A stretch of DNA of 64,000 nt from positions 1,523,936-1,587,935 of the forward strand of contig NZ_CP127832.1 of NCBI RefSeq assembly GCF_030389495.1, given 5' to 3'. The position numbers were made by a program, and so were the translations under genes. This DNA comes from Ligilactobacillus cholophilus (GTDB lineage Bacteria; Bacillota; Bacilli; Lactobacillales; Lactobacillaceae). The notes beneath the pieces are model-generated. The model did no database searches. It was not told the origin of the DNA and saw nothing but the letters and a program-made list of their open reading frames with translations. Of the stretch, positions 48,870 to 57,506 are shown in pieces. How positions within the stretch are numbered: the first letter of the stretch is position 1; each line of letters starts with the position of its first letter.

Positions 48870-50222
48870 TTATATTATAATTTTTACGTTAAACCAGTCA
48901 TCCTTAATGAAGTATGTTAGGAGCGCCTTAGGATAGTTATCAATGATTTGTTGTAAATTAGCTAATCCTAACCCTTGGTGTTGTTTCTTAGTAGTTACTC
49001 CCTCATGTGAGATTGCAGCTAAATCTTTCTTAGATGCTACTGGATTAGTAATGCTAATTTCAGTTTGGTTATCCTTAGCGTAGATTAAAATATTAATCTT
49101 TCGAGCTTCTTTGGGCAAAGTATTAACTTCCTCAATCGCATTATCACAGATAATACCGATGATTCTTACCAAATCATAAGATTTAATTTCCGTTTTAGTA
49201 ACAGGGTAGCGACATTCGAAATGAACGTGAATTCCTTTATCAATTGCTTGCGTAATCTTACTAATTAAAATACTCTTCAAAAATTCAGATTTCACATTAT
49301 CAATATCATTATATTTCCAAATATTACTTTGCTTTAAATATTGATCACTATATTGCTTGAAAGCATCAAGATATTCTTTTGAATTTTGAGAATTATCTTT
49401 TGCTAAAATTTCTTCCAATGAAAGTACCATATTTTCATAGTCATGCTTGAACTTACGTAACTTTCGTTGTTCTTTTTCTAAGTGAGAAGTGTAAGTTTTT
49501 AAATTTTGTAATTCATTAGTTATTAAATCATTTTGAGTCTTTTCTTCCTCATACTTATTGATTAAAACGTAGAGGAATGTGTAAATTAATAACTCGATAA
49601 TTAAGAATAATAGGAAATCGATTATATGATCATAAAGTCTTTGTGTGAAAGTTAATCCACTCAAAATGATATATGTGACAAGGAAAATTGATAGAATCGT
49701 GTAATAAATATTCCGGCGATGTTGATCATTAATTAAACAGCTGAAACAAAATAATTTTCCATCAATAAATCCAAGTGCCAAAATGATTCCTAATTCAAAA
49801 ATATTATGAATGAAAATTACCGGTAACATTGAAGTCGTATTAAAGACAGCTTGGCAAAACATCTCAAAATATCGATCAAGAAATGCACACATAATTTGAA
49901 TAAACATAAATCCACTCATTGAAAAGAGGATTCGAATACGTAAAGTGTACTTTTCAGAATGATTACTATGTAAGCAAAAATATGTAATTAACATTAATAA
50001 TGGAATAGTAGCGATATTTGTACAAAAGATTGATAACCATGTTTCAGCTGCAAAGAACATGATTAAAAATTGAAATGCCAGTAAACCTAAAACCCCCAAT
50101 ATAAGTTTAAAAATGCGATGTTGATTTAATAAATGAAGATCTTTTCTATTTTGAATAAAAAAGAAAACATAAAAACATAGAATATGCAACGGCTCTATGA
50201 TAAATAATAATAATTGATTCAA
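48870..50222 (-). CDS. AgrC-like (HPK10) sensor histidine kinase, orphan
   Basis: 450 residues. Six to seven hydrophobic helices fill residues 1-222; a coiled linker follows; phosphoacceptor His260 lies in RKLRKFKHDYENMV, the N box in IICDNAIEE, and the G box in HQGLGLANL. This layout is the AgrC/ComD class that senses peptide pheromones. No response regulator, AgrB or precursor peptide lies next to it. It stands between two serine-rich LPQTG genes. The start is TTG 50222, eight bases after AGGAG. A paralogue with the same architecture lies at 62.5 kb. Confidence 0.85.
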   Translation of the reverse strand: MNQLLLFIIEPLHILCFYVFFFIQNRKDLHLLNQHRIFKLILGVLGLLAFQFLIMFFAAETWLSIFCTNIATIPLLMLITYFCLHSNHSEKYTLRIRILFSMSGFMFIQIMCAFLDRYFEMFCQAVFNTTSMLPVIFIHNIFELGIILALGFIDGKLFCFSCLINDQHRRNIYYTILSIFLVTYIILSGLTFTQRLYDHIIDFLLFLIIELLIYTFLYVLINKYEEEKTQNDLITNELQNLKTYTSHLEKEQRKLRKFKHDYENMVLSLEEILAKDNSQNSKEYLDAFKQYSDQYLKQSNIWKYNDIDNVKSEFLKSILISKITQAIDKGIHVHFECRYPVTKTEIKSYDLVRIIGIICDNAIEEVNTLPKEARKINILIYAKDNQTEISITNPVASKKDLAAISHEGVTTKKQHQGLGLANLQQIIDNYPKALLTYFIKDDWFNVKIII

Positions 50223-50389
50223 TTCACTCGCTCCTAATTAGATAACTAATATGTATACATATTACTATATATTTGATTAAATACCAGCCCCAAAAGCAAA
50301 ATGTGAAGAAAAAATGATAAAAAATAGATAAAACAGTAAAGAAATTTATAAGAAGCTTGATAATTTTAGATACCTGCTCTTAATATATA

Positions 50390-50422
50390 TAATTGTATAG
50401 GGAAATTTTTTATACAATTGAA
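50390..50422 (+). promoter_or_regulatory. Leader stem-loop before the thioester adhesin gene
   Basis: AATTGTATA and TATACAATT form a 9-bp stem around an A/T loop, directly before GGAGGAG. A TATAAT-like box precedes it (about 50384). It may stabilise the mRNA or act as operator. Confidence 0.4.
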
Positions 50423-50444
50423 TATTCAAGGAGGAGTAAGTGAG

Positions 50445-52925
50445 ATGAAAAAGAAATTCTTTCATCTATTTACAGTATTAGGAACTATCCTAATGGTGTT
50501 AACTAGTTTAGTAACCAGTGTAGGGGATGTTACTATTTCAAGCAGTAGCTTATCTTCTAGTTTACAAGCTAGTAGCAAATCTTTAGCTTCAAGTTCTTCA
50601 AGTCGAAGCAAATCTTCAAGTCAAAGTAGTGCGATGAATTCAAATTCATCACAAAGTATGGCAATTAGTGCCTCAAGTATGAAGAGCAGTTCAGTTGCTT
50701 CTGTTTCATCACAAAACAGTAGTGCATCATCTGCAGTAGCAAACAATTCTACTTCTACAATGAGTAGTAATGCTTCTTCAGTTGCATCAACAACTGCTGA
50801 CAAGCCTGTAACATACGCTGCAGACTCATCAAGCAATGCAACTACAGCAGGTAGTGCCGGCAAAATTGGTGAAACAACAATTAAGACTGACGCTCCATAT
50901 GCAAATGCACTTGGTTCAGGTCATGTAAACAGTACTGACAACAAACAAGCATTTATCTATCCTCATTTCCAAACAGCAAATGGCGATGTTACATATTGCT
51001 ACAACTGGCAATGGGATACACCAGATGTAATTAATGGTACAAAGTACAACGAATATGACTTTTACGACGGATTAACATCTGTTACAGGTGACCAAAAGAA
51101 AGTTGCTCAAGTTGCAGCAGCTCTTGAAGGTGGATACCACAAGACAGCAGATGGTACTTATGATGTTGGACCACAATTCAAGGATCTTGCAAAACAAGAT
51201 TATGAAAAATTAATCAGCAATCCTGATGATCCAAACTACAGTGCATTAGATGGTATGTATGACAGTAACTATAACTACAATACTAAGGGTATTAACTACA
51301 CATTAGCAATGTATGAACAAGATGTTACTCAATCAGTTATTTGGTATTTAGATGCTTTAAACAGTGGTCATATGACAACTAAAGATGGACACCCAGTAGA
51401 TGGAATTGTTCATGACGGCAATAATACAACAATTGAACCAGGATATCTTGCAACACACACAGCATTAGGTAAGGCACTTTTGGAATATGCTCAAAACCAC
51501 CCATTAGATAAGCAAACAGCATATCCAGAAAATGTACACATGTCAGATGCTAATGGTAACGCAATTAGTGATAGTAACCCAGTTAAAATTGACCCAACAA
51601 CAAAGATTAGTAATCCATTTACTTTAAGTAACTACAATGGATCAGTTTCAATTACAAACTTACCAAAAGATTATCAAATTATTGATGACAAGGGTAATGT
51701 AGTAACAACTGTTGAATCAGGTAAGCAATACCGTGTTAAATATGTAGGTTCATCTGTTCCTTCAAATTCAACTGCAAACGATGTTGCAAATGAAGTAAAG
51801 GCAACAGCTAACTACCAAACATTAGCTGATTCAAAATACTACTCAGCACAAGAAACAGCTAATACAGCAACAAATAATCCATTCCAAAACATGGTTAACT
51901 TAAATACAAAAGCAGCAAGCTTTGTATTCCCAATTATTTTTGGTGAAAAACAAGCAAGCTCATCAAGTAGCTCAAGTTCTTCATCATCAAGCAGTAGCTC
52001 AAGTTCATCAGTGAAGAGTAGTTCATCAAGTTCTTCATCATCAAGCAGCAGCTCAAGCTCATCAGTGAAGAGTAGTTCATCAAGTTCTTCATCATCAAGC
52101 AGTAGCTCAAGCTCATCAGTGAAGAGAAGTTCATCAAGTTCTTCATCATCAAGCAGCAGCTCAAGCTCATCAGTGAAGAGCAGTTCATCAAGTTCTTCAT
52201 CATCAAGCAGTAGCTCAAGCTCATCAGTGAAGAGTAGTTCATCAAGTTCTTCATCATCAAGCAGCAGCTCAAGCTCATCAGTGAAGAGCAGTTCATCAAG
52301 TTCTTCATTATCAAGCAGCAGCTCAAGCTCATCAATGAAGAGTAGTTCATCAAGTGTTGTTTCATCATCAAGCAGTGAAGTAGCATCATCAAGCTCAAGT
52401 GTTACAAATGCAGGTTCACACAAGCAAAATGTAGGTACTTCATCATCAAGCAGTAATGAAACATCAAGTTCTTCATCAGAAGAAGCAAGCTCAAGCAGTT
52501 CAGAAGTTGCTTCATCATCAAGCAGCAATGAAACATCAAGCTCTTCATCAGAAGAAACAAGCTCAAGCAGCTCAAACGTCGTTTCATCATCAAGCAATGT
52601 AACAACATCTTCATCAGTTGAAAGCTCAAACCACAAAGCAATGAAGAACAACTCAAGTGTTGTTTCATCAAGCAACAATACAACAAATAACACAACAACA
52701 TCAGTTAACTCATCAAGCAAACAAGCAACTGGCGTAGTTGTAGCAAACAACAATAACCAAAACCATGGTTCAAACAATGGTAATGGTACAGGTAAAGGCA
52801 ACGGCACAGGCTATGGTCATGGTTTACCACAAACAGGTGAACAACAAGCTAGTGTAATCTTAGTAGCAATCGGTGCAATCGCATTAGCTGCTGCAGGTTA
52901 TGTTGCATTACGCAAACGTAATTAA
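50445..52925 (+). CDS. LPQTG surface adhesin with thioester (TQXA) domain and Ser-repeat stalk
   Basis: 826 residues. Signal peptide, then a Ser-rich region (about 30-115), then a thioester domain: Cys184 in VTYCYNWQWDTP and Gln295 in DVTQSVIWYLD, the Cys and TQ(X)(A/I) pair that forms an internal Cys-Gln thioester able to bond covalently with host amines. A beta domain (about 360-500) follows, then a long stalk of SSSS...VK repeats, more Ser/Asn-rich sequence, LPQTGE, a helix and RKRN. Sortase A should anchor it. ATG 50445 follows GGAGGAG. Ser codons alternate AGC/AGT/TCA/TCT in ordered blocks. Confidence 0.88.
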   Translation: MKKKFFHLFTVLGTILMVLTSLVTSVGDVTISSSSLSSSLQASSKSLASSSSSRSKSSSQSSAMNSNSSQSMAISASSMKSSSVASVSSQNSSASSAVANNSTSTMSSNASSVASTTADKPVTYAADSSSNATTAGSAGKIGETTIKTDAPYANALGSGHVNSTDNKQAFIYPHFQTANGDVTYCYNWQWDTPDVINGTKYNEYDFYDGLTSVTGDQKKVAQVAAALEGGYHKTADGTYDVGPQFKDLAKQDYEKLISNPDDPNYSALDGMYDSNYNYNTKGINYTLAMYEQDVTQSVIWYLDALNSGHMTTKDGHPVDGIVHDGNNTTIEPGYLATHTALGKALLEYAQNHPLDKQTAYPENVHMSDANGNAISDSNPVKIDPTTKISNPFTLSNYNGSVSITNLPKDYQIIDDKGNVVTTVESGKQYRVKYVGSSVPSNSTANDVANEVKATANYQTLADSKYYSAQETANTATNNPFQNMVNLNTKAASFVFPIIFGEKQASSSSSSSSSSSSSSSSSSVKSSSSSSSSSSSSSSSSVKSSSSSSSSSSSSSSSSVKRSSSSSSSSSSSSSSSVKSSSSSSSSSSSSSSSSVKSSSSSSSSSSSSSSSSVKSSSSSSSLSSSSSSSSMKSSSSSVVSSSSSEVASSSSSVTNAGSHKQNVGTSSSSSNETSSSSSEEASSSSSEVASSSSSNETSSSSSEETSSSSSNVVSSSSNVTTSSSVESSNHKAMKNNSSVVSSSNNTTNNTTTSVNSSSKQATGVVVANNNNQNHGSNNGNGTGKGNGTGYGHGLPQTGEQQASVILVAIGAIALAAAGYVALRKRN
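52011..52388 (+). repeat. Seven 54-bp repeats encoding VK(S)16
   Basis: GTGAAG recurs at 52011, 52065, 52119, 52173, 52227 and 52281, exactly 54 bases apart, then as ATGAAG at 52335. The intervening Ser codons are nearly invariant at DNA level, so the array is recent or homogenised. Confidence 0.92.
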
Positions 52926-52946
52926 TTTAAAGTGTAATTAGTTACT

Positions 52947-52974
52947 AAAGGATCACGAAAGTGATCCTTTTTTT
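52947..52974 (+). terminator. Terminator of the thioester adhesin gene
   Basis: AAAGGATCAC-GAAA-GTGATCCTTTTTTT. Confidence 0.9.
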
Positions 52975-53112
52975 GTATTTAAAAGTAAATCTATCTAATT
53001 TATTTAGAAACATGTCATAATTTATTCAAAAATCAAAGAAAGTCTTCAATTTATGTTTAAAATTACCTAGTATGATTGTATTTAGTGATTTTGAGACGTA
53101 AGGAGACAATTT

Positions 53113-54816
53113 ATGCGAAATTGTATCAGACTAAAAGTGATTTTAGTTACAATATTAATTGCGAGTGGGTGGTTTATTTTTCATCCAATAAATGCACAAG
53201 CAAGTAAGAGTAATAAAGATTATAATTGGAAGATTAATGAGTTTGTTACAGCTAATGGCATTGTAAAAAAACTTGATTATCAAGGCTTAGATATAAAACA
53301 AATATCAGATGTCTATAATACAAATACTCAAAATAAAATTGCAGAACAATTAGCTGAATTGAAAAATTCACAAAACTATAGTTTAGAAAATCCATTAGTA
53401 GTTTCAAACCCATATCTAACAAACTTAACTGGCTTGTATGTGTATTTCAAAACAAATGAAGCAGTTAAAGTTTCATATACCATTAAAGCTAAGGGTTATA
53501 AATCATATTCAAATACCCTATATAATCCAAATGGAACTTATGCTAAACAACATGAGTATCAGCTTATTGGTGCAGTTGGTGGAGTTGAAAATGAAATTAC
53601 TATAACAACCACGACTAAAGATGGTCAAAAGGATCAAAAAACATTTACATATAAAGCACCTAAATTACAATCGAGTGGTGGAAATACTTATAAAGTAAAA
53701 AATGGTTCAAGTAAACAAAAGTTAACTTCAGGTTTGTTTGCGGTAATTGGTAATCAAAATTCTGAGAAACGTCGTTGTATTTCATATGTTGATAATAATG
53801 GGGTTATAAGAGGAGAAATCCCAATTATTGATTACAATGCTGAACGTCTTGTGATGACTGAAAATAATGAAATGTATTTTGTCGCTGAATATGGTAAATT
53901 TGCTAAAATGAACCGCTTAGGTAAAATTACTCAAGTAATTGATGTTGGTGAACAAGGTTATAAATTACACCATGATTTCACTCTTGATAACCAGGGAAAT
54001 ATTTGGGCATTGGCAACAAGTAAGAAATTAGAAGAAAAAGAAAAAGCGGTTGAAGATCAGATTATTAAAGTCAATAGTAAAACCGGAAAAATCATGAAAG
54101 TAATCAATATGCAAAAGCTGATGCCGGAGATTTATAAAAAAGCTACTGGAATTGAAAAACACAGTAATAATAAGGGGAAACGTGATGTTTACCATTTGAA
54201 TACAATTCAAATGATGAATGATAACACAATGATTGTTAGTTCACGAGAAACTTCTTCAATTATCAAGATTACTAATGTTAATCGAAAACCAAAAGTAGAT
54301 TATTTGATTGGTGATTCATCTGTTTGGAAGGGTATTGGTGATTATAGTAGTTTAGTTTTGAAAAAACTTGGTAATTTCACAAGCAATGCTGGACAACACA
54401 GTGTAACTTATGAAACAAGTGAAAAACTAAAAAAGGGCCAATATTACATTTATATGTATAATAACAATTGTGCCATTATGGATTCACGTAAAAACTTTAA
54501 CTGGAATTCATTTAAATGCATCGACCAGAATAAATTAAATATCAATGCGGAAGTTTCAATGTATTATAAATACTTAGTTGATGAACGCAAAAGTACATAT
54601 AAGTTGGTTAAATCATTTAAAGTTCCATACTCACCATACGTAAGTGATGCACAAGAATATGGTAACCATATCATTATGGCCTCTGGACAGAAAAATTATT
54701 TCGGAGAATATACTAATGATGGTAAATTGATTCGTTCATTCCAATTCCGAGGAAAGAGTGTTTTAACATATCGTACATTTAAATATTCTTTTGCGGATTT
54801 TTATTTTAATAAATAG
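53113..54816 (+). CDS. Secreted arylsulfotransferase (ASST/AssT family)
   Basis: 567 residues. An N-terminal membrane/signal segment ends at about residue 33 (INAQASK). A beta domain (about 70-210) is followed by a beta-propeller with the ASST features LHHDFTLDNQGNIWALA and DVYHLNTIQMMNDNTMIVSSRETSSIIKI, holding the His that is sulfated during catalysis in the E. coli enzyme, and later NAGQHSV. Family members move sulfate from one phenol to another without PAPS, outside the cytoplasm. The disulfide pair of the Gram-negative enzymes is not evident. Single gene with AAGGAGAC upstream. Confidence 0.85.
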   Translation: MRNCIRLKVILVTILIASGWFIFHPINAQASKSNKDYNWKINEFVTANGIVKKLDYQGLDIKQISDVYNTNTQNKIAEQLAELKNSQNYSLENPLVVSNPYLTNLTGLYVYFKTNEAVKVSYTIKAKGYKSYSNTLYNPNGTYAKQHEYQLIGAVGGVENEITITTTTKDGQKDQKTFTYKAPKLQSSGGNTYKVKNGSSKQKLTSGLFAVIGNQNSEKRRCISYVDNNGVIRGEIPIIDYNAERLVMTENNEMYFVAEYGKFAKMNRLGKITQVIDVGEQGYKLHHDFTLDNQGNIWALATSKKLEEKEKAVEDQIIKVNSKTGKIMKVINMQKLMPEIYKKATGIEKHSNNKGKRDVYHLNTIQMMNDNTMIVSSRETSSIIKITNVNRKPKVDYLIGDSSVWKGIGDYSSLVLKKLGNFTSNAGQHSVTYETSEKLKKGQYYIYMYNNNCAIMDSRKNFNWNSFKCIDQNKLNINAEVSMYYKYLVDERKSTYKLVKSFKVPYSPYVSDAQEYGNHIIMASGQKNYFGEYTNDGKLIRSFQFRGKSVLTYRTFKYSFADFYFNK

Positions 54817-54835
54817 AATTGAATTATGATGGGAG

Positions 54836-54865
54836 AAAGACTCTAGAATATTCTAGAGTCTTTTT
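54836..54865. terminator. Terminator of the arylsulfotransferase gene
   Basis: Perfect palindrome AAAGACTCTAGAA/TTCTAGAGTCTTTTT. Confidence 0.9.
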
Positions 54866-54871
54866 AATTTT

Positions 54872-54902
54872 AAAAACCAGATAGTCTCGGAAACTATCTG
54901 GC
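54872..54902 (-). terminator. Terminator of the XRE gene
   Basis: CCAGATAGT/ACTATCTGG stem with a T-run on the minus strand. It lies about 75 bases past the stop; that gap holds further short hairpins (CCGAT/ATCGG, AGTAGCTACT). Confidence 0.75.
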
Positions 54903-54974
54903 CTAAGTAGCTACTTTTAGAGGATTTCACAATCCCAAAGTTTTTACCGAAAGAAATCGGCTTGTTGTCCGGTT

Positions 54975-55175
54975 TTAAATTGTGTGGTCCAATAAGTTGT
55001 CAACAGAGATGTGATATAAATCACTTAAAGAAACCAAACTCTCCAAATCAGGATAGCTAACATCTCGCTCCCAGTTAGATACCGTTTGCCGCGATACATG
55101 CAAAATGTTGGCTACTTCTTTTTGTGTAAAACATAGATCTTCCCGCTTTTCTTCTAAGTTTTTACCTAATTCCAT
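54975..55175 (-). CDS. Small XRE-family HTH regulator
   Basis: 66 residues, almost wholly a Cro/C1 HTH: LGKNLEEKREDLCFTQKEVANILHVSRQTVSNWERDVSYPDLESLVSLSDLYHISVDNLL. There is no C-terminal sensor domain, so it is a minimal DNA-binding protein of the kind that often controls its own promoter. GGAGGAG precedes ATG. It stands alone; no toxin or phage gene is adjacent. Target genes are unknown. Confidence 0.88.
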   Translation of the reverse strand: MELGKNLEEKREDLCFTQKEVANILHVSRQTVSNWERDVSYPDLESLVSLSDLYHISVDNLLDHTI

Positions 55176-55722
55176 AATTACTCCTCCTTAAATCAATTAA
55201 ACATAAACACATTTTCGTAATTACAAATCATAGTAGTTTAATACATTTGAGTAACTAACTTATTGTCTTTCGATAAAAACTTGCCCCTATACTGATATTC
55301 TAACATGATTTTAATTTAATATAAATAAATACTAATAAGTTTTGTGCATTTTTATTTATAATTGATAACAGATGTTACAAAACCTCACTTGAGAATTATA
55401 CAAATATTGGCAAATATTCTTTGACACAAAGTTCAGATAATGATAAATTAAAATGAAAAATGGCAATGTTTAATTTTATTAATAAACGTAATGTTTGTCT
55501 TTTTAATAAAAAACAAGAAAATAATATTGGGCACGTTGTATAAAATAATTTATCTTTTTTGTAATAGTATGCCCATGAACTTTGCTGCTTTTAATAATTA
55601 GAAAGCTTTAATTAAAGTTCGATTATGACTAGTCTATCACCTTGACATTAATTTTAAATTCCATAAAATTATATAGTAATAATAATTATAGAAGTAACCT
55701 ATTTTACTGGAGGAAATTAATT
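55176..55722. other. 547-base AT-rich intergenic region
   Basis: Holds TTGACA-17-TAAATT (55421-55449) with no gene behind it and the prs promoter at 55642-55669. The stretch between has no open frame or strong terminator; a short untranslated RNA or a long prs leader is possible. Confidence 0.4.
55642..55669 (+). promoter_or_regulatory. prs promoter
   Basis: TTGACA (55642-55647), 16 bases, TAAAAT (55664-55669), about 45 bases before GGAGGAAA of prs. Confidence 0.65.
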
Positions 55723-56685
55723 ATGCGAGATAATACCGGAATTAAGCTTTTTGCATTAAATTCTAATCCCAAACTTTCTAAAAAAATTGCAGAAGGCTTA
55801 GGTGTTGAAATTTGCGCTACAACTGTACATCATTTTAGCGATGGTGAAATTCAAATAAATATTGATCAAAGTGTTCGTGGATGTGATGTGTTTGTTATTC
55901 AATCAATTTCTGATCCAGTAAATGAAAACTTTATGGAATTAATGATTATGATTGATGCTTTACGCCGTGCAAGTGCAGGAACAATTAACTGTGTAATTCC
56001 ATATTATGGTTATGCACGTGCAGACCGTAAAACACGCTCACGTGAACCAATTACAGCTAAGTTAATTGCTAACTTTTTAACAATGGCAGGCGCAGATCGA
56101 ATCATTACCTTAGATTTACATGCTGGTCAACTTCAAGGATTCTTTAATATTCCAATGGATCACTTGGTTGCTATTTATGATCAAGTAAAATACATTAAGC
56201 AACAAAAACTCGATCAAAATGTAGTTGTAGTTGCACCTGACCATAGTAGTGTAAAGCTTGCACGTAATTTAGCCGAACTATTAAAAGCACCAATCGCAAT
56301 TGTCGATAAACGTGATAAGAATCGCATCAATTTAGCTGATACAGGCGTAATTGGTGATGTTGCTGGACGTCGTTGTATTGTATACGATGATTTAATTGAT
56401 ACTGGTTCAAAGATGGTGGACGCAGCCGCTGTCTTAAAAAATGCAGGAGCTAGTGAAATTTACGGCTTAGCAACTCATCCAATTTTATCAGGCGATGCTA
56501 GCAAAGAATTACAAGACTCTGCTTTGAAGAAAGTTATCGTAACTGATACAATTCAAATTCCTGAAGAAAAACAATTTGATAAATTGGAAACTGTATCTGT
56601 AGCTTCTATTTTTGCTGATGCAATTTCTTTGATTTATCATAATCAATCTGTAGATGCTTTATTTAATAAGGATGATAGTATTTAA
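55723..56685 (+). CDS. prs: Ribose-phosphate pyrophosphokinase (divergent, probably second copy)
   Basis: 320 residues. It makes PRPP from ribose 5-phosphate and ATP. Family motifs: HHFSDGEIQINIDQSVRG, RADRKTRSREPITAKL (ATP/flexible region), DLHAGQLQGFF and IVYDDLIDTGSKMVDAA (the PRPP loop). The PRPP loop lacks the usual DTAGT, and the catalytic flexible loop reads DKRDKNRIN rather than DKRRPRPN. This fits the second prs paralogue of lactobacilli. ATG 55723 is set by GGAGGAAAT. The L,D-transpeptidase gene begins 31 bases later. Confidence 0.88.
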   Translation: MRDNTGIKLFALNSNPKLSKKIAEGLGVEICATTVHHFSDGEIQINIDQSVRGCDVFVIQSISDPVNENFMELMIMIDALRRASAGTINCVIPYYGYARADRKTRSREPITAKLIANFLTMAGADRIITLDLHAGQLQGFFNIPMDHLVAIYDQVKYIKQQKLDQNVVVVAPDHSSVKLARNLAELLKAPIAIVDKRDKNRINLADTGVIGDVAGRRCIVYDDLIDTGSKMVDAAAVLKNAGASEIYGLATHPILSGDASKELQDSALKKVIVTDTIQIPEEKQFDKLETVSVASIFADAISLIYHNQSVDALFNKDDSI

Positions 56686-56716
56686 TATTTAATCGCAGTA
56701 ACGGTAAGGGAGAGTT

Positions 56717-57466
56717 ATGGAAAAAAGAAGCGAACGCATTAAACGGCAACGTGAACAAAAATGGAAAAAATTACATATTAGAAAATTTGATTTTATCCTA
56801 TTACCATCCGTTTTATTAGCTTTACTCAGTTATCATCAGTTAGAGCATGTAGCAAATGCATATGAAGTTAAGCAAAAAAGCACAATTTCTAAAAAAGAAA
56901 ATCAACATGTTAAAACTGTAGCTTCAAAAGCTTCGACTCAAAGTGCATCATCCCAAGCGCAATCATCAAGTAAGCAAACTACAGTAATGCATACTCCAAT
57001 TGATTGGCAAAAGCCTTCTGAAAATCGGCCATATCCTGACTTAGCCCAAGTAAAAGATTTTTGGGTAAAAGTTAGTTTGAAGAAAAATCGAACATACTTA
57101 ATGTCAGGAAAAAAGGTGATCTATACCATGTATTCCAGTGGTGGAGTTTTTCATAAAGATAAACAAGGCAAAGAAGTTAGTGATACACCAACTGGTACAT
57201 TTTATATTCAAAATGAACGTGGTAATAGTTTCTTTAATGGAGAATTAAATGAAGGGGCTAATTACTGGGTTTCTTGGAAAGACCATGGGGTTTATCTATT
57301 CCATAGTGTTCCCACAATGAAAGACGGTCAATACAACATTGCAGAAGCTGAAAAATTAGGTAAAGAACCTGCTTCACATGGATGTATTCGGTTGTCAGTC
57401 CCAGATGCCAAATGGATGATGGAAAACCTTAAAGTAGGAACAAAAGTAGTGATTAAAAATAAATAA
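56717..57466 (+). CDS. L,D-transpeptidase (YkuD domain), membrane-anchored
   Basis: 249 residues. A basic N-terminus and one hydrophobic segment (about 25-43) are followed by a Ser-rich linker and a YkuD domain (about 113-249) with the catalytic SHGCIRLS near residue 220-227 and an upstream HSVP. Such enzymes make 3-3 crosslinks or related peptide exchanges in peptidoglycan. It is probably co-transcribed with prs and is ended by a shared terminator. Confidence 0.9.
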   Translation: MEKRSERIKRQREQKWKKLHIRKFDFILLPSVLLALLSYHQLEHVANAYEVKQKSTISKKENQHVKTVASKASTQSASSQAQSSSKQTTVMHTPIDWQKPSENRPYPDLAQVKDFWVKVSLKKNRTYLMSGKKVIYTMYSSGGVFHKDKQGKEVSDTPTGTFYIQNERGNSFFNGELNEGANYWVSWKDHGVYLFHSVPTMKDGQYNIAEAEKLGKEPASHGCIRLSVPDAKWMMENLKVGTKVVIKNK

Positions 57467-57470
57467 TATA

Positions 57471-57500
57471 AAAACGAGACTGAATTCAGTCTCGTTTTTT
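57471..57500. terminator. Terminator between convergent ldt and pepC
   Basis: AAAACGAGACTGA/TCAGTCTCGTTTTTT palindrome. Confidence 0.9.
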
Positions 57501-57506
57501 GTTTGT

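Noticed and set aside
52011..52388. Regular 54-bp repeat array considered as CRISPR or satellite
   Set aside because: It is in frame, has no unique spacers and encodes the VK(S)16 stalk.
51839..52807. Long minus-strand frame rich in Leu/Asp/Glu opposite the thioester adhesin
   Set aside because: It is the antisense image of ordered Ser codons and has no ribosome site; the same happens opposite the other Ser-rich genes (19985-20422, 47539-47901).
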